Shown: piece after piece, positions 26,440 through 35,623 of the stretch
Layout: the number at the start of each line of letters is the position of its first letter
Position numbering within the stretch: the stretch's first letter is position 1
Source: an uncultured Blautia sp.
Lineage (GTDB): Bacteria > Bacillota > Clostridia > Lachnospirales > Lachnospiraceae
Reading direction: 5' to 3'
Assembly (NCBI GenBank): GCA_946557785.1
Contig: CAMNTH010000010.1
Coordinates: 1 to 64,000, forward strand
DNA: 64,000 bases
The notes under the pieces: generated by a model
The model's database searches: none
The model's input: the letters and a program-made list of their open reading frames with translations, nothing else
What the model was told of the DNA's origin: nothing
Made by a program: the position numbers and the translations under genes

Positions 26440-26600
26440 GAAGATATTAAAACTTATTACCCAGAAGTTTATCGCCTCCCTGTTTTATCTGAACCGAAGC
26501 TACTTAAGCCAGCTTTTCCGGCAGAAAACCGGCATCACACCGGAACAATACCGGAACAATACCGTGAAAAATACCGTGAAAAAACAGGAAAATCATGATA
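26440..26600 (+). pseudogene. AraC-type regulator, C-terminal remnant
   Basis: Only one helix-turn-helix segment survives: IASLFYLNRSYLSQLFRQKTGITPEQY, the last third of an AraC/YesN-like DNA-binding domain. Directly after it the sequence stutters: two copies of an 11-base unit and two of a 12-base unit at 26539-26584, which duplicate the EQYREK coding region and break the frame. No sensor domain remains. It points toward the ABC transporter operon end; whether it once regulated that operon is unknown. Confidence 0.65.
26539..26584 (+). repeat. Short tandem duplication inside the AraC remnant
   Basis: ACCGGAACAAT occurs twice (26539-26560), followed by ACCGTGAAAAAT and ACCGTGAAAAAA (26561-26584). 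The pattern fits replication slippage. Confidence 0.8.
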
Positions 26601-26605
26601 TTAAA

Positions 26606-26662
26606 AACGGCAGCCCGTACTTTTTCCCCTTATACCAAAGGGAAGAAGCCCAGGCTGCCGTT
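26606..26662. terminator. Large bidirectional hairpin after the ABC transporter operon
   Basis: AACGGCAGCC (26606-26615) and GGCTGCCGTT (26653-26662) pair perfectly; a second stem (about CCCTT/AAGGG) lies in the loop. T-runs follow on both strands (TTTTTAAT on minus). Confidence 0.7.
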
Positions 26663-26683
26663 TTCTATCAGCACCTCTGAAAT

Positions 26684-27934
26684 TTATTTTTCCTCTCCTG
26701 CTGCTGCCTTTTTCTTTCTTGCATTTTCACTCCATGCATGCATTACAAGAGCCACAGCGATAACGCCATAACACAGGAATACGCGGAAGTACTCTCCGAT
26801 AGCCGCATCTCCGAAAAGATTCTTGCCTGCAGCCGGTGCAAGAATGAACATTAGGTGGAACAGTACAGTACCAAGCAGTGCCTGGACATTGGTCGCCCGT
26901 ACAACAGAAGCGCCTCCAACCAGAATTGCAGCGCCTGCATACAGGCCAACCTGCCCATGTGCACCATAAGTCTGGAATGCCCCCATATTTTGTACGAAGA
27001 TCAGCTGTCCCCAGCCAGCCAGAACTGTAGAAAATACAATGGCAATAATACGCACATGGTTTACATTAATGCCGGATGCATTTGCTACTGTACCGCTCTG
27101 TCCTACGGCACGGAACTGCTGTCCCAGCTTCGTACGCATGATCACAACATTAAACAGGCAAAGGACTGCAACACAGCCAAAGGTAACCATAGGAACGTTC
27201 ACCATAGCAAACAGCTCTTTTACTGGTCCAAACTGTGTGATCACAGCCACAACAGCCAGTGCTACAAGCTGAATTCCAAGCCTTTTCTGGTTTTTCTTAT
27301 GGCTTTTTACATACCCAAAGATGAGAAGCAGCGCAATGATCCCTGCAAATACCAATACAGCCTGATGGAAAGGAAGCCTCCACAGCTTATCCAGCGCAGC
27401 GGCAATTCCCCCGTCCTTGGAAAGATCCATGGTATTGGCAATTCCCGTGGAACCTTTAATTGTTAAGTTAGGGTTCTTAATGGGAATGATATTATCAAAT
27501 ATAAACAGGAACAATAACTGATATAAACCATTTGCAAAATATCCGATTACCAGACCGCCGATCATCTCCTGGCCCTTCATCTTATTAAACAGCTTACCAA
27601 TCAACCATCCGAACAAAGTAGCCAGCGGAACTGTCAGAAGCACTGCCACTCCAAAGCCTGCTATGCCGGAAATTCCCCATTCCAAAACAAGAAGGCAGGA
27701 AATCTGTGCAGCCATGGCACCTGTGGTAATGGCAAAGTTGATGCCCATACCTGCTACGATGGGGATGATCAGTGACAGTACAATAAACATATTTCTTGAA
27801 AGACGTCCAAACAGCTCGTACATTACATAAGAAGGTGAATATCCCGAAAATACCATACATACTGCACAGAGGATGATGAACATCATAGTTACAACATTAT
27901 TCCTCGCAAACTCACGCATTTTATTCTTATCCAC
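26684..27934 (-). CDS. ABC transporter permease (BMP/NupQ-like), second subunit
   Basis: This is a roughly 416-residue permease of the branched-chain/ribose type with about ten TM segments. It carries the conserved cytoplasmic stretch RTKLGQQFRAVGQSGTVANASGINV before the helix that couples to the ATPase. The best start is GTG 27934, because AGGAGG ends 8 bases upstream; a GTG at 27943 overlaps that site. It overlaps the first permease gene by 8 bases, so both subunits are made in step. Relatives import nucleosides or sugars; the substrate here is unknown because the operon uses a DUF3798 binding protein. Confidence 0.88.
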   Translation of the reverse strand: MDKNKMREFARNNVVTMMFIILCAVCMVFSGYSPSYVMYELFGRLSRNMFIVLSLIIPIVAGMGINFAITTGAMAAQISCLLVLEWGISGIAGFGVAVLLTVPLATLFGWLIGKLFNKMKGQEMIGGLVIGYFANGLYQLLFLFIFDNIIPIKNPNLTIKGSTGIANTMDLSKDGGIAAALDKLWRLPFHQAVLVFAGIIALLLIFGYVKSHKKNQKRLGIQLVALAVVAVITQFGPVKELFAMVNVPMVTFGCVAVLCLFNVVIMRTKLGQQFRAVGQSGTVANASGINVNHVRIIAIVFSTVLAGWGQLIFVQNMGAFQTYGAHGQVGLYAGAAILVGGASVVRATNVQALLGTVLFHLMFILAPAAGKNLFGDAAIGEYFRVFLCYGVIAVALVMHAWSENARKKKAAAGEEK

Positions 27935-29846
27935 GGCTGTCACCTCCTGACTTAGTCAAAGCATACAAAATAATACCCTGTGAAATGATGATACGGAACA
28001 CCTCAGAAATGGTACTCTGAGGAACTACTGCATTTGCCACAGGCATACCAAGAGTCAGAACACCCTGGAACAAAAAGGTACCGATAATAACATGGCTGAT
28101 CTTTGCCCTGGATGTGGTCGCACCTCCAAGAAGAATTGCGGAAGCAGCCAAAAAGCCCATCTGGCGGGGTGCCTGATATAGCTGCATAAATCCAAAGCTC
28201 TGTGCATAAACAATAATACCCACAGCTGCCAGCATGGTAGAAAGCATGGTACCTATAATACGCATTTTATCCACATTGATTCCTGTGGCTGTTGCAAAAC
28301 GGGGATTTGCTCCGGAAGCGGACATGGCAATACCTGTTTTGGAACGCATAAACAGCCACACCAGAACGCAGCAAAGAGCAAAGAACAAAAGCAGTCCCGT
28401 GGGAATGGTAATCCCAAAAATCTTAAAGGATAGGAAATCGTTCAGCAAATGACGGTAGGAGGTCTGCAGACCTATAGTGGTTCTTAACCCATTGCCCAAA
28501 GGCCATTTCATGATCTTACTCTGGAATGGCAGCACCAGCCATGCAATACACATGAGAGATACAATGGAGAAACCAACATATGTGGTAACAGTCATTTCGC
28601 TTCCCTTCAGCTTATTCAACAGCATACCGTATAAATAGCCGGTCACTGCAGAGATAGCCATACCTACTACAATAGCGAAAAGGAATCCCAGCCATCCGTG
28701 GAAGCCAAACTCAATGCAGAGAAGTCCACCAAGAAGTCCGCCGATAATACCGATTGGCAAACCAAGGTTCAGGCTGATACCGCACTGAATCCCCGGCAGC
28801 ATTGCCAGAACCAGTACGCCATTCATTCCCAGGCGGACCAGGGTATTGCTGATCTGTCCCGGCAAGGACAGGTTATAGATAAAGGCCATCAGGCAAAGAA
28901 AAATATAAAACAGTCCGATAACCAAACGGGGGATTCCAAGCTTTTTCACAAGGGGTGTATAGAACAGCACTGCAAGAGCAAGAATAATAAGACCCACTGC
29001 GCTGGTAGCCAGGGTTCTGCCCTGACGCATGATCATACCTGTCATTCCCGGATTCAGACCGCTTAAGGAATATGCACGGTCATACTGGATTTCAAAGGTA
29101 TCTCCCTGCTGTGACACGGTATTAAGAATCGTATCCTTCAAAGTTGCCAGAATGTCATCAGTCAGTGCCGGAAAGACGATCTTGATTTCTTCACACAGTC
29201 CGTTAAAGGCTTCATCTACCTTTTCAGCTAAGGCAAGCATTTCTTCTGTAGCTTCAAACTCAGAAAGGTCAACGGTTTCTTCCGCCATCTCCATTTCCAT
29301 GTCTGCCCCTGCATCTTCTCCTGCACCTTCCCCGCCCATATCTTCTGCAGGTACTTCCTCTGCTGCAATGTCCTCTGCACTTTCCACAGCAGCATCATCT
29401 GCATGTTCTTCAATATAAGCCGCCTGGGCTGCAGACTCTTCTTCAAAATATTCTGTCTGGGCAGTTGCCAGCACATCCAGTGCTTTTGCCAAAGGAACCG
29501 TGTCAATCTCGGAAAGGTCTACGGAACCAATTCCCTCTTTTTCTGCTGAAGCCCGTGCCTCTTCTTCCGCCTTTGCAGTGGCTTCACGGATTTCGGTCAT
29601 ACCTCCGCCTTCCTCACGAACCCTTGCAGTTGCTTCTGCTTTTTCTGCTGCCACATAGGCATCAATCGCACCTGTGCCTGCAGTATCCAGAATTGCCTGA
29701 AGACGCATGCTGCTTAAGATCTCACTGCCTTTTTGAGAAGAACGGGCGGACATGCCATAAAATCCCACGCATCCAAAGATGACAGCAACAAGAATAATCA
29801 GCACGCAGGCAATTTTCTGAGACTTTTTTATTTTTAATTTATTCAT
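27927..29846 (-). CDS. ABC transporter permease with large acidic extracytoplasmic insert
   Basis: This is a 639-residue permease. TM1 (12-32) is followed by about 240 residues (33-275) outside the membrane. That insert is rich in Ala, Glu and Asp, with a Met/Glu/Asp low-complexity patch at about 168-190 (AEDMGGEGAGEDAG). The remaining C-terminal 360 residues are an ordinary NupP/RbsC-like permease, with RSKTGIAMSASGANPRFATATGINV as the ATPase-coupling loop. Normal subunits have 300-370 residues. Start ATG 29846 follows GGGGAGGTG and overlaps the ATPase gene by 8 bases. The insert could bind the DUF3798 protein or cations; this is inference. Confidence 0.87.
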   Translation of the reverse strand: MNKLKIKKSQKIACVLIILVAVIFGCVGFYGMSARSSQKGSEILSSMRLQAILDTAGTGAIDAYVAAEKAEATARVREEGGGMTEIREATAKAEEEARASAEKEGIGSVDLSEIDTVPLAKALDVLATAQTEYFEEESAAQAAYIEEHADDAAVESAEDIAAEEVPAEDMGGEGAGEDAGADMEMEMAEETVDLSEFEATEEMLALAEKVDEAFNGLCEEIKIVFPALTDDILATLKDTILNTVSQQGDTFEIQYDRAYSLSGLNPGMTGMIMRQGRTLATSAVGLIILALAVLFYTPLVKKLGIPRLVIGLFYIFLCLMAFIYNLSLPGQISNTLVRLGMNGVLVLAMLPGIQCGISLNLGLPIGIIGGLLGGLLCIEFGFHGWLGFLFAIVVGMAISAVTGYLYGMLLNKLKGSEMTVTTYVGFSIVSLMCIAWLVLPFQSKIMKWPLGNGLRTTIGLQTSYRHLLNDFLSFKIFGITIPTGLLLFFALCCVLVWLFMRSKTGIAMSASGANPRFATATGINVDKMRIIGTMLSTMLAAVGIIVYAQSFGFMQLYQAPRQMGFLAASAILLGGATTSRAKISHVIIGTFLFQGVLTLGMPVANAVVPQSTISEVFRIIISQGIILYALTKSGGDSRG

Positions 29847-31455
29847 GCGCTTCACCTCCCCTTTCCGGTTTAATGCCTGACATAGCAAGACCAAAGTCTG
29901 CATCTGATGCATTTACAGGCAGGATATCCACTACCCTACCTTCTGAAACAATGGCAATGTTGTCACAAATCGAACGAAGTTCCATTAATTCTGAAGAAAC
30001 CATAACAATAGTCATTCCCAGTTCTCTGTTTAATTTCACCAGAGTTTCCAGAACAAGCTTCTTTGCACCAATATCAATACCTCTGGTAGGTTCTGATACA
30101 AACAGCATCTTAGGATGCATGGTCAGTGCACGTGCAATACACACCTTCTGCTGGTTTCCGCCGGAAAGGGTTCCGCTGTGCTGAAGGGAAGAAACGCAGC
30201 GGATATCAAGTTCTTTAATCATATTTTCTGCATGTTTGCGTATCGCCTTGGTGTCTCTCTGAGTAAGTCCCAGGAACTTCCTGGTAAAATCACCCTTGAT
30301 CTGCATTGCATTAAACACAATATTATCTTCTATGGACTCATCCAATAAGAGTCCAACTCCTCTTCTGTCCTCCGATACCATAGCCATACCGCTTGAAAGG
30401 GCAGCCCTGGCATCATTTAAGGTCATCTTTTTGCCAAGGAACTCCACATCTCCCTTGGCCTGGCAAACTCCCATGATACCATTGGGAATACCAATCTTTC
30501 CCTGTCCTGCAAGGCCTCCGATTCCAAAGATCTCTCCTTCATGAACCTGAAAGGACGCATCCTTTACCATTTCTCCCGGCATATCTACAGCCAGGTGGGT
30601 GATATTCAGAGCAATGGGTACATCCTTCCCGAAAGTCCTGGGCTCTGCAGTCACAAACGAAAATTCCCCGTCATTTCCTTCACGTCCGATCATCATCTCC
30701 GCAAGACGTACCGCATTGGTATCCTTCGTTTCACAGGCAGTCACAAACTGACCATCACGAAGAATAGTAATACTGTCAGCCGCATTGATTACTTCATCTA
30801 AACGATGGGTAATAAAGATAATGGCTATTCCTTTTGCAGCAATATCTTTCATAACTTTCAGAAGCTGACCAGCTTCGCTCTCTGTCAGTACCGCAGTAGG
30901 TTCATCAAATACAAGAAGCTTCACGCCCTTTTTATCAATTTCACGGGCAATCTCCACAAACTGCATATAGCCTACAGGCAAGCCCTGCACCATGGTATAC
31001 TCATCAATGCTCATTCCAACACTGTCCAGTGCCTCACGGGCATCACCGGACATTTCCTTCATATCCAATGTTTCCAGATTGGAACCAAAAATACGTGACA
31101 AAATATTCGGTTTGGTAATCTCACGATTCAATTTAATATTCTCAGTAATGGTAAATCCCGGAATCAGCATAAATTCCTGGTGAACCATACCGATCCCCTT
31201 GCGCATCGCGTCATGCGGAGAGGCTATTACCGTTTTTTCTCCGTCAATTAAAACTTCTCCGGAAAAACCTCCGGTTGCATGAATCACGGGCATACCAAAA
31301 AGAACATTCATTAACGTACTCTTTCCTGCACCGTTTTCCCCCAGCAACGCATGTATTTCGCCCGGACGAATTTTCAGCGATACATTGGATAGAACAGTAT
31401 TTTCACCATATCTTTTGGTGATATCCTTCATCTCCAGAATGTATTCTGCAGCCAA
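29839..31455 (-). CDS. ABC transporter ATP-binding protein, duplicated domain (NupO/RbsA-like)
   Basis: This 538-residue protein has two ATPase domains in tandem. Domain 1 has Walker A GENGAGKST and Walker B LLVFDEPTA. Domain 2 has a degenerate Walker A and an intact signature LSGGNQQKV, as usual for sugar and nucleoside importers of this type. Translation starts with TTG at 31455 behind AAAGGAGG; the next ATG is eight codons in. It powers the two permeases downstream. A hairpin between it and the binding-protein gene probably reduces its expression. Confidence 0.92.
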   Translation of the reverse strand: MAAEYILEMKDITKRYGENTVLSNVSLKIRPGEIHALLGENGAGKSTLMNVLFGMPVIHATGGFSGEVLIDGEKTVIASPHDAMRKGIGMVHQEFMLIPGFTITENIKLNREITKPNILSRIFGSNLETLDMKEMSGDAREALDSVGMSIDEYTMVQGLPVGYMQFVEIAREIDKKGVKLLVFDEPTAVLTESEAGQLLKVMKDIAAKGIAIIFITHRLDEVINAADSITILRDGQFVTACETKDTNAVRLAEMMIGREGNDGEFSFVTAEPRTFGKDVPIALNITHLAVDMPGEMVKDASFQVHEGEIFGIGGLAGQGKIGIPNGIMGVCQAKGDVEFLGKKMTLNDARAALSSGMAMVSEDRRGVGLLLDESIEDNIVFNAMQIKGDFTRKFLGLTQRDTKAIRKHAENMIKELDIRCVSSLQHSGTLSGGNQQKVCIARALTMHPKMLFVSEPTRGIDIGAKKLVLETLVKLNRELGMTIVMVSSELMELRSICDNIAIVSEGRVVDILPVNASDADFGLAMSGIKPERGGEAHE

Positions 31456-31485
31456 TTTTATTCCTCCTTTTATCCTGAAAACCGA

Positions 31486-31510
31486 CCCGCCTCACCACAA
31501 GTGAAGCGGG
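31486..31510 (-). terminator. Intercistronic hairpin between binding protein and ATPase genes
   Basis: CCCGCTTCAC and GTGAGGCGGG form a 10-bp stem (one wobble) with a 5-base loop. No long T-run follows, so it fits a partial terminator or mRNA stabiliser that raises binding-protein output. Confidence 0.6.
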
Positions 31511-31549
31511 CCGGCCCTAAATTCCAACTATCAAAGTCTCTTTACAAGA

Positions 31550-32689
31550 TTATTTCACATAATCATTGAAGTCAACCGGGGCAAGCAGAACTGTATAGTA
31601 GTTATCCAAAGTAGTTCCGTCTGCATTTACATATGTTTCTACAGTTGCACCAGGACAGCTCTCATCGAACATTGCCTTAATCTTTTCTGCATCATTTCTC
31701 TCGGTGATCTCGCCCTCAATGAATCCCTTGGAATACTGAACAGCAACATCAATCAGAGTCATATTTACAGGAGATGCCCATGTAGAGTAACGTCCAACTG
31801 CATTGTGCTCAGCAAGCTTTGCAGCAATTGCTTCAAGAGCAACGGTATCGTCACCGCCTACGGAAATATCAAGTCCCAAAGAAGCCGGGAATGCATGATA
31901 CGGGCTTGGGCAGCATGGCTGCGGATAGTAAGCATTTTCCTGATCCAGAACTGCTGCCTGCAGCGGCTCCTGCATAGAGCAGTTAGTTGTGAAGAATGCA
32001 ACCTTCTTGCCTGCATACTCTTCCATCTTAGCCGGAACGTCTTCCAGGATGAACTGCTGTGCGCCTGATACACCGGAGTCACCTGTTGGATCCGGAGCAG
32101 TTGCTTCTACATACTCAATGCCCAGTGCTTCGCAGTTTGCTTCCAAGAGTGTTTTACGAGCTGCGATAGTCTCCATTGCCAGATGACGCGGGAAGGAATA
32201 GTGTACAAACACTTCTACGCCCCAGTTAGCACATGTTTCCATAATGGTGTCACCCTGTTTTGCTTCGTTGGTATAGAATACCAGGTCAGCAGCTTCAGAA
32301 ATAACGGCCGGGTCTTCCTGCGGAACACCTGCGATCAGCAGCATGTCATCGCGTCCCAGTTCGTTGCGGATCTTATCAAAAGCAGCCTTTGCTCCAGGTA
32401 CAGCCTGGCACATAACGATTGCCTTTACATCCGGGTCAGATGCGAAAGATACCAGTTTGGAAATGGTGGTTTCTGTCTCATCCATAAAGTTATCCGGATA
32501 TGTATCAGTGATAATGTGATCCGGATATTCTGCTACAGCACGCTCAGCTGCACGGAATTCTTCCTCGCCCTGAGAAGTGGTACCTGTCAGAATAGCAATT
32601 TTCCAGTTGCCTTCTTCCTCTGCAAATACGCTTGTACTAAAGCCCAGGCACAGTACTAAGGATAATAACAGGATTCCTAATTTTTTCAT
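31550..32689 (-). CDS. DUF3798 secreted solute-binding-like protein
   Basis: This 379-residue protein starts with a clear signal peptide (basic MKK, hydrophobic core, cleavage after VFA at about 24). No lipobox with Gly/Ala before Cys is present, so it is probably released or held by the permease rather than lipid-anchored. The fold pattern (WKIAILTG..., YPDHIITDTYPDNF, KAIVMCQAVPG) matches DUF3798, a periplasmic-binding-protein-like family of unknown ligand. It is the first gene of an operon with an ATPase and two permeases, so it most likely delivers the substrate. The start ATG 32689 follows AAAGGAGG. Confidence 0.85.
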   Translation of the reverse strand: MKKLGILLLSLVLCLGFSTSVFAEEEGNWKIAILTGTTSQGEEEFRAAERAVAEYPDHIITDTYPDNFMDETETTISKLVSFASDPDVKAIVMCQAVPGAKAAFDKIRNELGRDDMLLIAGVPQEDPAVISEAADLVFYTNEAKQGDTIMETCANWGVEVFVHYSFPRHLAMETIAARKTLLEANCEALGIEYVEATAPDPTGDSGVSGAQQFILEDVPAKMEEYAGKKVAFFTTNCSMQEPLQAAVLDQENAYYPQPCCPSPYHAFPASLGLDISVGGDDTVALEAIAAKLAEHNAVGRYSTWASPVNMTLIDVAVQYSKGFIEGEITERNDAEKIKAMFDESCPGATVETYVNADGTTLDNYYTVLLAPVDFNDYVK

Positions 32690-32756
32690 GTTTCTTCCTC
32701 CTTTTTTTCGTCTTTCATCTCTTGTCTTCTTCAACAAGGTATAAAAAGCTTTTATT

Positions 32757-32785
32757 ATCATAACATTACAAAAGTGGCTTGTCAA
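32757..32785 (-). promoter_or_regulatory. Sigma-A promoter of the DUF3798 ABC operon
   Basis: TTGACA (32780-32785), 17-base spacer and TATGAT (32757-32762) lie 68 bases upstream of the start codon. The rest of 32786-33048 contains no recognisable gene. Confidence 0.75.
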
Positions 32786-33048
32786 GCCGTACATTTGTCC
32801 GCTAATAAAAGAATTTTGCGCTTTTTCAGAAAAATTGTATTAGCGCTGCCGGAAGAACGCCTTCCTGCCCGGGGCACCGTATTTTAAATACCCTCACTGC
32901 ACATAATTTTTCCAAAGTGTATTTGGCAGTTTTTTGCCAGACTTCTGGCAGCATTTAAATCCCAGTTTCCCTGATGCCCTTTTCACAAACAAACTCCCTA
33001 AGGTTATATTTCAAAGGAAATAATAATTTTGTAATCGGAGGATGCAAC

Positions 33049-33132
33049 ATGGAGATTTTAGTACAAACCAATAATCTCGCGAAACAGTATGGGCAATGCA
33101 ACGCCGTTCTTTTTTATTTATGCCTTTTATAA
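33049..33132 (+). pseudogene. N-terminal remnant of an ABC ATPase gene
   Basis: CGGAGGATGCAAC followed by ATG 33049 opens a frame reading MEILVQTNNLAKQYGQCNAV, the classic start of a BcrA-type (bacitracin/lantibiotic) ABC ATP-binding protein, just before the Walker A. The frame is then replaced by the 3' end of the convergent cotH gene and stops at 33132. Translation signals are intact but only about 20 authentic residues remain, so it marks a deletion endpoint. Confidence 0.6.
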
Positions 33133-34916
33133 GCAAATGCCGCTGCAAGTCCTAATGCAAGAACCAATATACTCATTCCTATCAGCATCCAAAAATCAGC
33201 AGAAAAGTTTGTTTGTGCCCGCGGCTGCGAAATATCCTGTTTGTCATCCTTTGGCTGTATATTCCCTTCCGGCCTTTCCATTGCCCCACCAAAGCTTCCT
33301 TCCAACTGCCCGTCCGGCGGCGTCATCTGTCCCCCTCCCATTGCATTTCCCATAGCCCCCATATCTTCAATCTGAATATGATCTGCCTTGATCAGAGTAT
33401 CACTTTCCTGTGTATCAGAAGCAGAACCAATGGTTCCGTCAAGCTGTCCGCTGATGCTCTCTGCACGAAGCAGGCAAAATTCCTTCAGGGTTGCCATGCC
33501 GGTCTCAAATTCCTCATAAGTACAGAATTTTGTGGGATCCTTTTCCACATAAGGAGAAATCATGGAAGCTACACCATCCATCATTTCCTCAAAATATCCG
33601 CTGTGGAAATACTCTGTCATAAATTCAGAGAAATACTCATGGTACAGCCTGGTATATTTTTCGTTTTCAAATATCCATGCGATCATCGGCCTGTCCTTGG
33701 TATCTCCGCTAAAAACAGGGGAATCAATGGGATAATTTATAAGATCCGCTGCATCGCCCATAGCCTGGAAGCCCCCGAAAGCAAGATTATAATCCCAGGG
33801 AATCATCTGCATCTGTCCGTCTTTTTCGTAAAGATAATAGTTGTGGATCATCGCGCCTGTATAGCTGTCAAAATTCAGGACAAAATTATGCACTACAAAG
33901 TAGCGAATAACCTTGTCTGCCTCAACAGTATTTCCCAGATTTTCCCCATTACTGAGTTTCTTCAGTGCTTTTATCAGCCGGGATTTATCTCCATTGGAAA
34001 CGGATGTTTTTGCATTATCAAAAATATTGGAATAGCTCTTGATTTCATCATCAATATATTTCAGAAGTACATCGTCACTGCCCATCTGAAATCCTCCGCC
34101 AGGCTTACCTCCTGGCATTCCTTCCGGCATATCTTCCAGCTTACCTCCCGGCATTCCTCCTGGCATTCCGCTGCTTCCATCGCTGTCCGGGAATTCCGGA
34201 TCTTTTATGCTGCGGTCGTCATCCATGCTTTTCCCTTGGGAATCACCCAAAAACTCATCCATATCAAATTTTTCACCGTTGCCCCGGCCGCCTCCCATCT
34301 TCATGCTGTCCGGCTTATAAAGCTCACCGTAATCTTTGCCGTAATTACGCTGCAAAAAAGATTCTTCTACTCCTTCTACTGCCAGATAAAGTCCCCAATC
34401 CTGTCCGTTCACTGTGATATACACATAACTGCAAAGAGGGGACGGCACACCCATCTTATTCATCATCTGATAGGCCAGATAGTCCTTCATATAAGTATTA
34501 TCCTGAATGATATTATTCAGGCACAACTTATCAAGCCCCCGAAAGGTTTTTGTGCTGTCATAATGGTCAAACTCAATTTTGAAGCTGTAACGATCATTTC
34601 CATAAGATGCGACCTGAGTCAGGGAAGTATTGCCCTTACCGCGGATCCCAACATTCCTGCACTCTTCTTCGTCAATCACCACAGTACAATTATAATATTC
34701 TTCGTTTCTGCAGTTTTGGGTAAATGCATCCCAGTCCTCCATGATGATGTCAATCATATGAACCCTGGAAGTATCAAACAACGTGTTCTCATATTCCATT
34801 ACCATGGATGCCTTTTGGACGCCGAAATGTTCAGCATTTACAAAAAGTACGGAAAGGATCAGCGTAAAGGCAAGGACAACACAGCAAATTTTATCAATAT
34901 GCTTGTGTGTTACCAT
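33114..34916 (-). CDS. cotH: CotH kinase family protein, membrane-anchored
   Basis: This 600-residue protein has an N-terminal signal/anchor (about 9-28) and a C-terminal TM (about 575-595) before a short basic tail. The CotH kinase domain is visible: IRGKGNTS (91-98) and the catalytic-type MIPWDYNLAFGG (371-382). A low-complexity insert with repeated GMPGG/DMPEG (about 250-275) and a GGRGNG patch interrupts it. Bacillus CotH phosphorylates coat proteins, while many relatives are extracellular kinases outside sporulation. It is the third gene of the VTC-DUF4956-cotH unit, 11 bases after DUF4956. The extracellular topology suggests a surface substrate. Confidence 0.88.
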   Translation of the reverse strand: MVTHKHIDKICCVVLAFTLILSVLFVNAEHFGVQKASMVMEYENTLFDTSRVHMIDIIMEDWDAFTQNCRNEEYYNCTVVIDEEECRNVGIRGKGNTSLTQVASYGNDRYSFKIEFDHYDSTKTFRGLDKLCLNNIIQDNTYMKDYLAYQMMNKMGVPSPLCSYVYITVNGQDWGLYLAVEGVEESFLQRNYGKDYGELYKPDSMKMGGGRGNGEKFDMDEFLGDSQGKSMDDDRSIKDPEFPDSDGSSGMPGGMPGGKLEDMPEGMPGGKPGGGFQMGSDDVLLKYIDDEIKSYSNIFDNAKTSVSNGDKSRLIKALKKLSNGENLGNTVEADKVIRYFVVHNFVLNFDSYTGAMIHNYYLYEKDGQMQMIPWDYNLAFGGFQAMGDAADLINYPIDSPVFSGDTKDRPMIAWIFENEKYTRLYHEYFSEFMTEYFHSGYFEEMMDGVASMISPYVEKDPTKFCTYEEFETGMATLKEFCLLRAESISGQLDGTIGSASDTQESDTLIKADHIQIEDMGAMGNAMGGGQMTPPDGQLEGSFGGAMERPEGNIQPKDDKQDISQPRAQTNFSADFWMLIGMSILVLALGLAAAFAYKRHK

Positions 34917-34927
34917 ACAGAACCTCC

Positions 34928-35599
34928 TTAAACCATATATTCGCCGTTATAGCTTACAAGAACAGCGCTGTTCACACCTGGGATACTGCTGAGTTCATTG
35001 ATAAAATCCGTACTCTCATTTAACATACGGATCTCAAGATTCAATTCAATAAGTCCTTTCGCAGCCGTTTTACTCTTAACAACGCACTTTTGGACATTGC
35101 TTTTCAGGAAATCAACTGCTTTCTTTTCGGCCATAGAATCCTCGCAGGAAAGAACTACGATATAAGGGCTGCAGTGAGATTTCTTATTTACGAATACAAG
35201 CAGGATCACACCGATAAATACGCTGCCTACAACTGCCAGGGGAATCATGCCTGCTGCAAGCACAATGCCCACTGCAATTGACCAAAAAAGAAACGCAATA
35301 TCAAGAGGCTCTTTGATAGCAGTACGGAAACGAACAATGGAAAGAGCACCCACCATACCAAGGGAAAGAACCACATTGGAAGTTACCGCAAGGATAACAA
35401 CCGTGGTGATCATCGTAAGGGCTACCAAGGTTGTACCAAAACCAGACGAATACATGACCCCCTGGTAGGTCTTTTTGTAAACCAGGAAGATAAACATCCC
35501 AAGGCCAAATGCCAATGTAAGTGCAATTGCCATATCAAGAATACTGACGCTTGCAACATTCTCCAGAAAACTTGATTTAAAAATATCATTGAAAGTCAT
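34928..35599 (-). CDS. DUF4956 domain membrane protein
   Basis: This 223-residue protein has about four TM segments in the first 135 residues, including the conserved LSLGMVGALSIVRFRTAIKEPLDIAFLFWSIAVG motif, and a soluble C-terminal domain resembling an ACT/ferredoxin-like fold (LIELNLEIRMLNESTDFINELSSIPG). DUF4956 proteins are commonly next to VTC-type polyphosphate polymerase genes. Function is unproven; a polymer export or regulatory role has been suggested from context. It lies 24 bases after the VTC gene. Confidence 0.87.
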   Translation of the reverse strand: MTFNDIFKSSFLENVASVSILDMAIALTLAFGLGMFIFLVYKKTYQGVMYSSGFGTTLVALTMITTVVILAVTSNVVLSLGMVGALSIVRFRTAIKEPLDIAFLFWSIAVGIVLAAGMIPLAVVGSVFIGVILLVFVNKKSHCSPYIVVLSCEDSMAEKKAVDFLKSNVQKCVVKSKTAAKGLIELNLEIRMLNESTDFINELSSIPGVNSAVLVSYNGEYMV

Positions 35600-35623
35600 A
35601 ATGCATACTCCTTTAAAAATTAA

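Noticed and set aside
34100-34190. Repeated GMPGG/GMPEG coding units in cotH considered as a CRISPR-like or regulatory repeat
   Set aside because: The periodicity follows codons within the CotH frame and the units are irregular; it is a low-complexity protein segment.
33213-34931. A 572-codon open frame on the plus strand
   Set aside because: It is exactly antisense to cotH, has no ribosome-binding site and reads as low-quality protein; the CotH frame has clear domain motifs.
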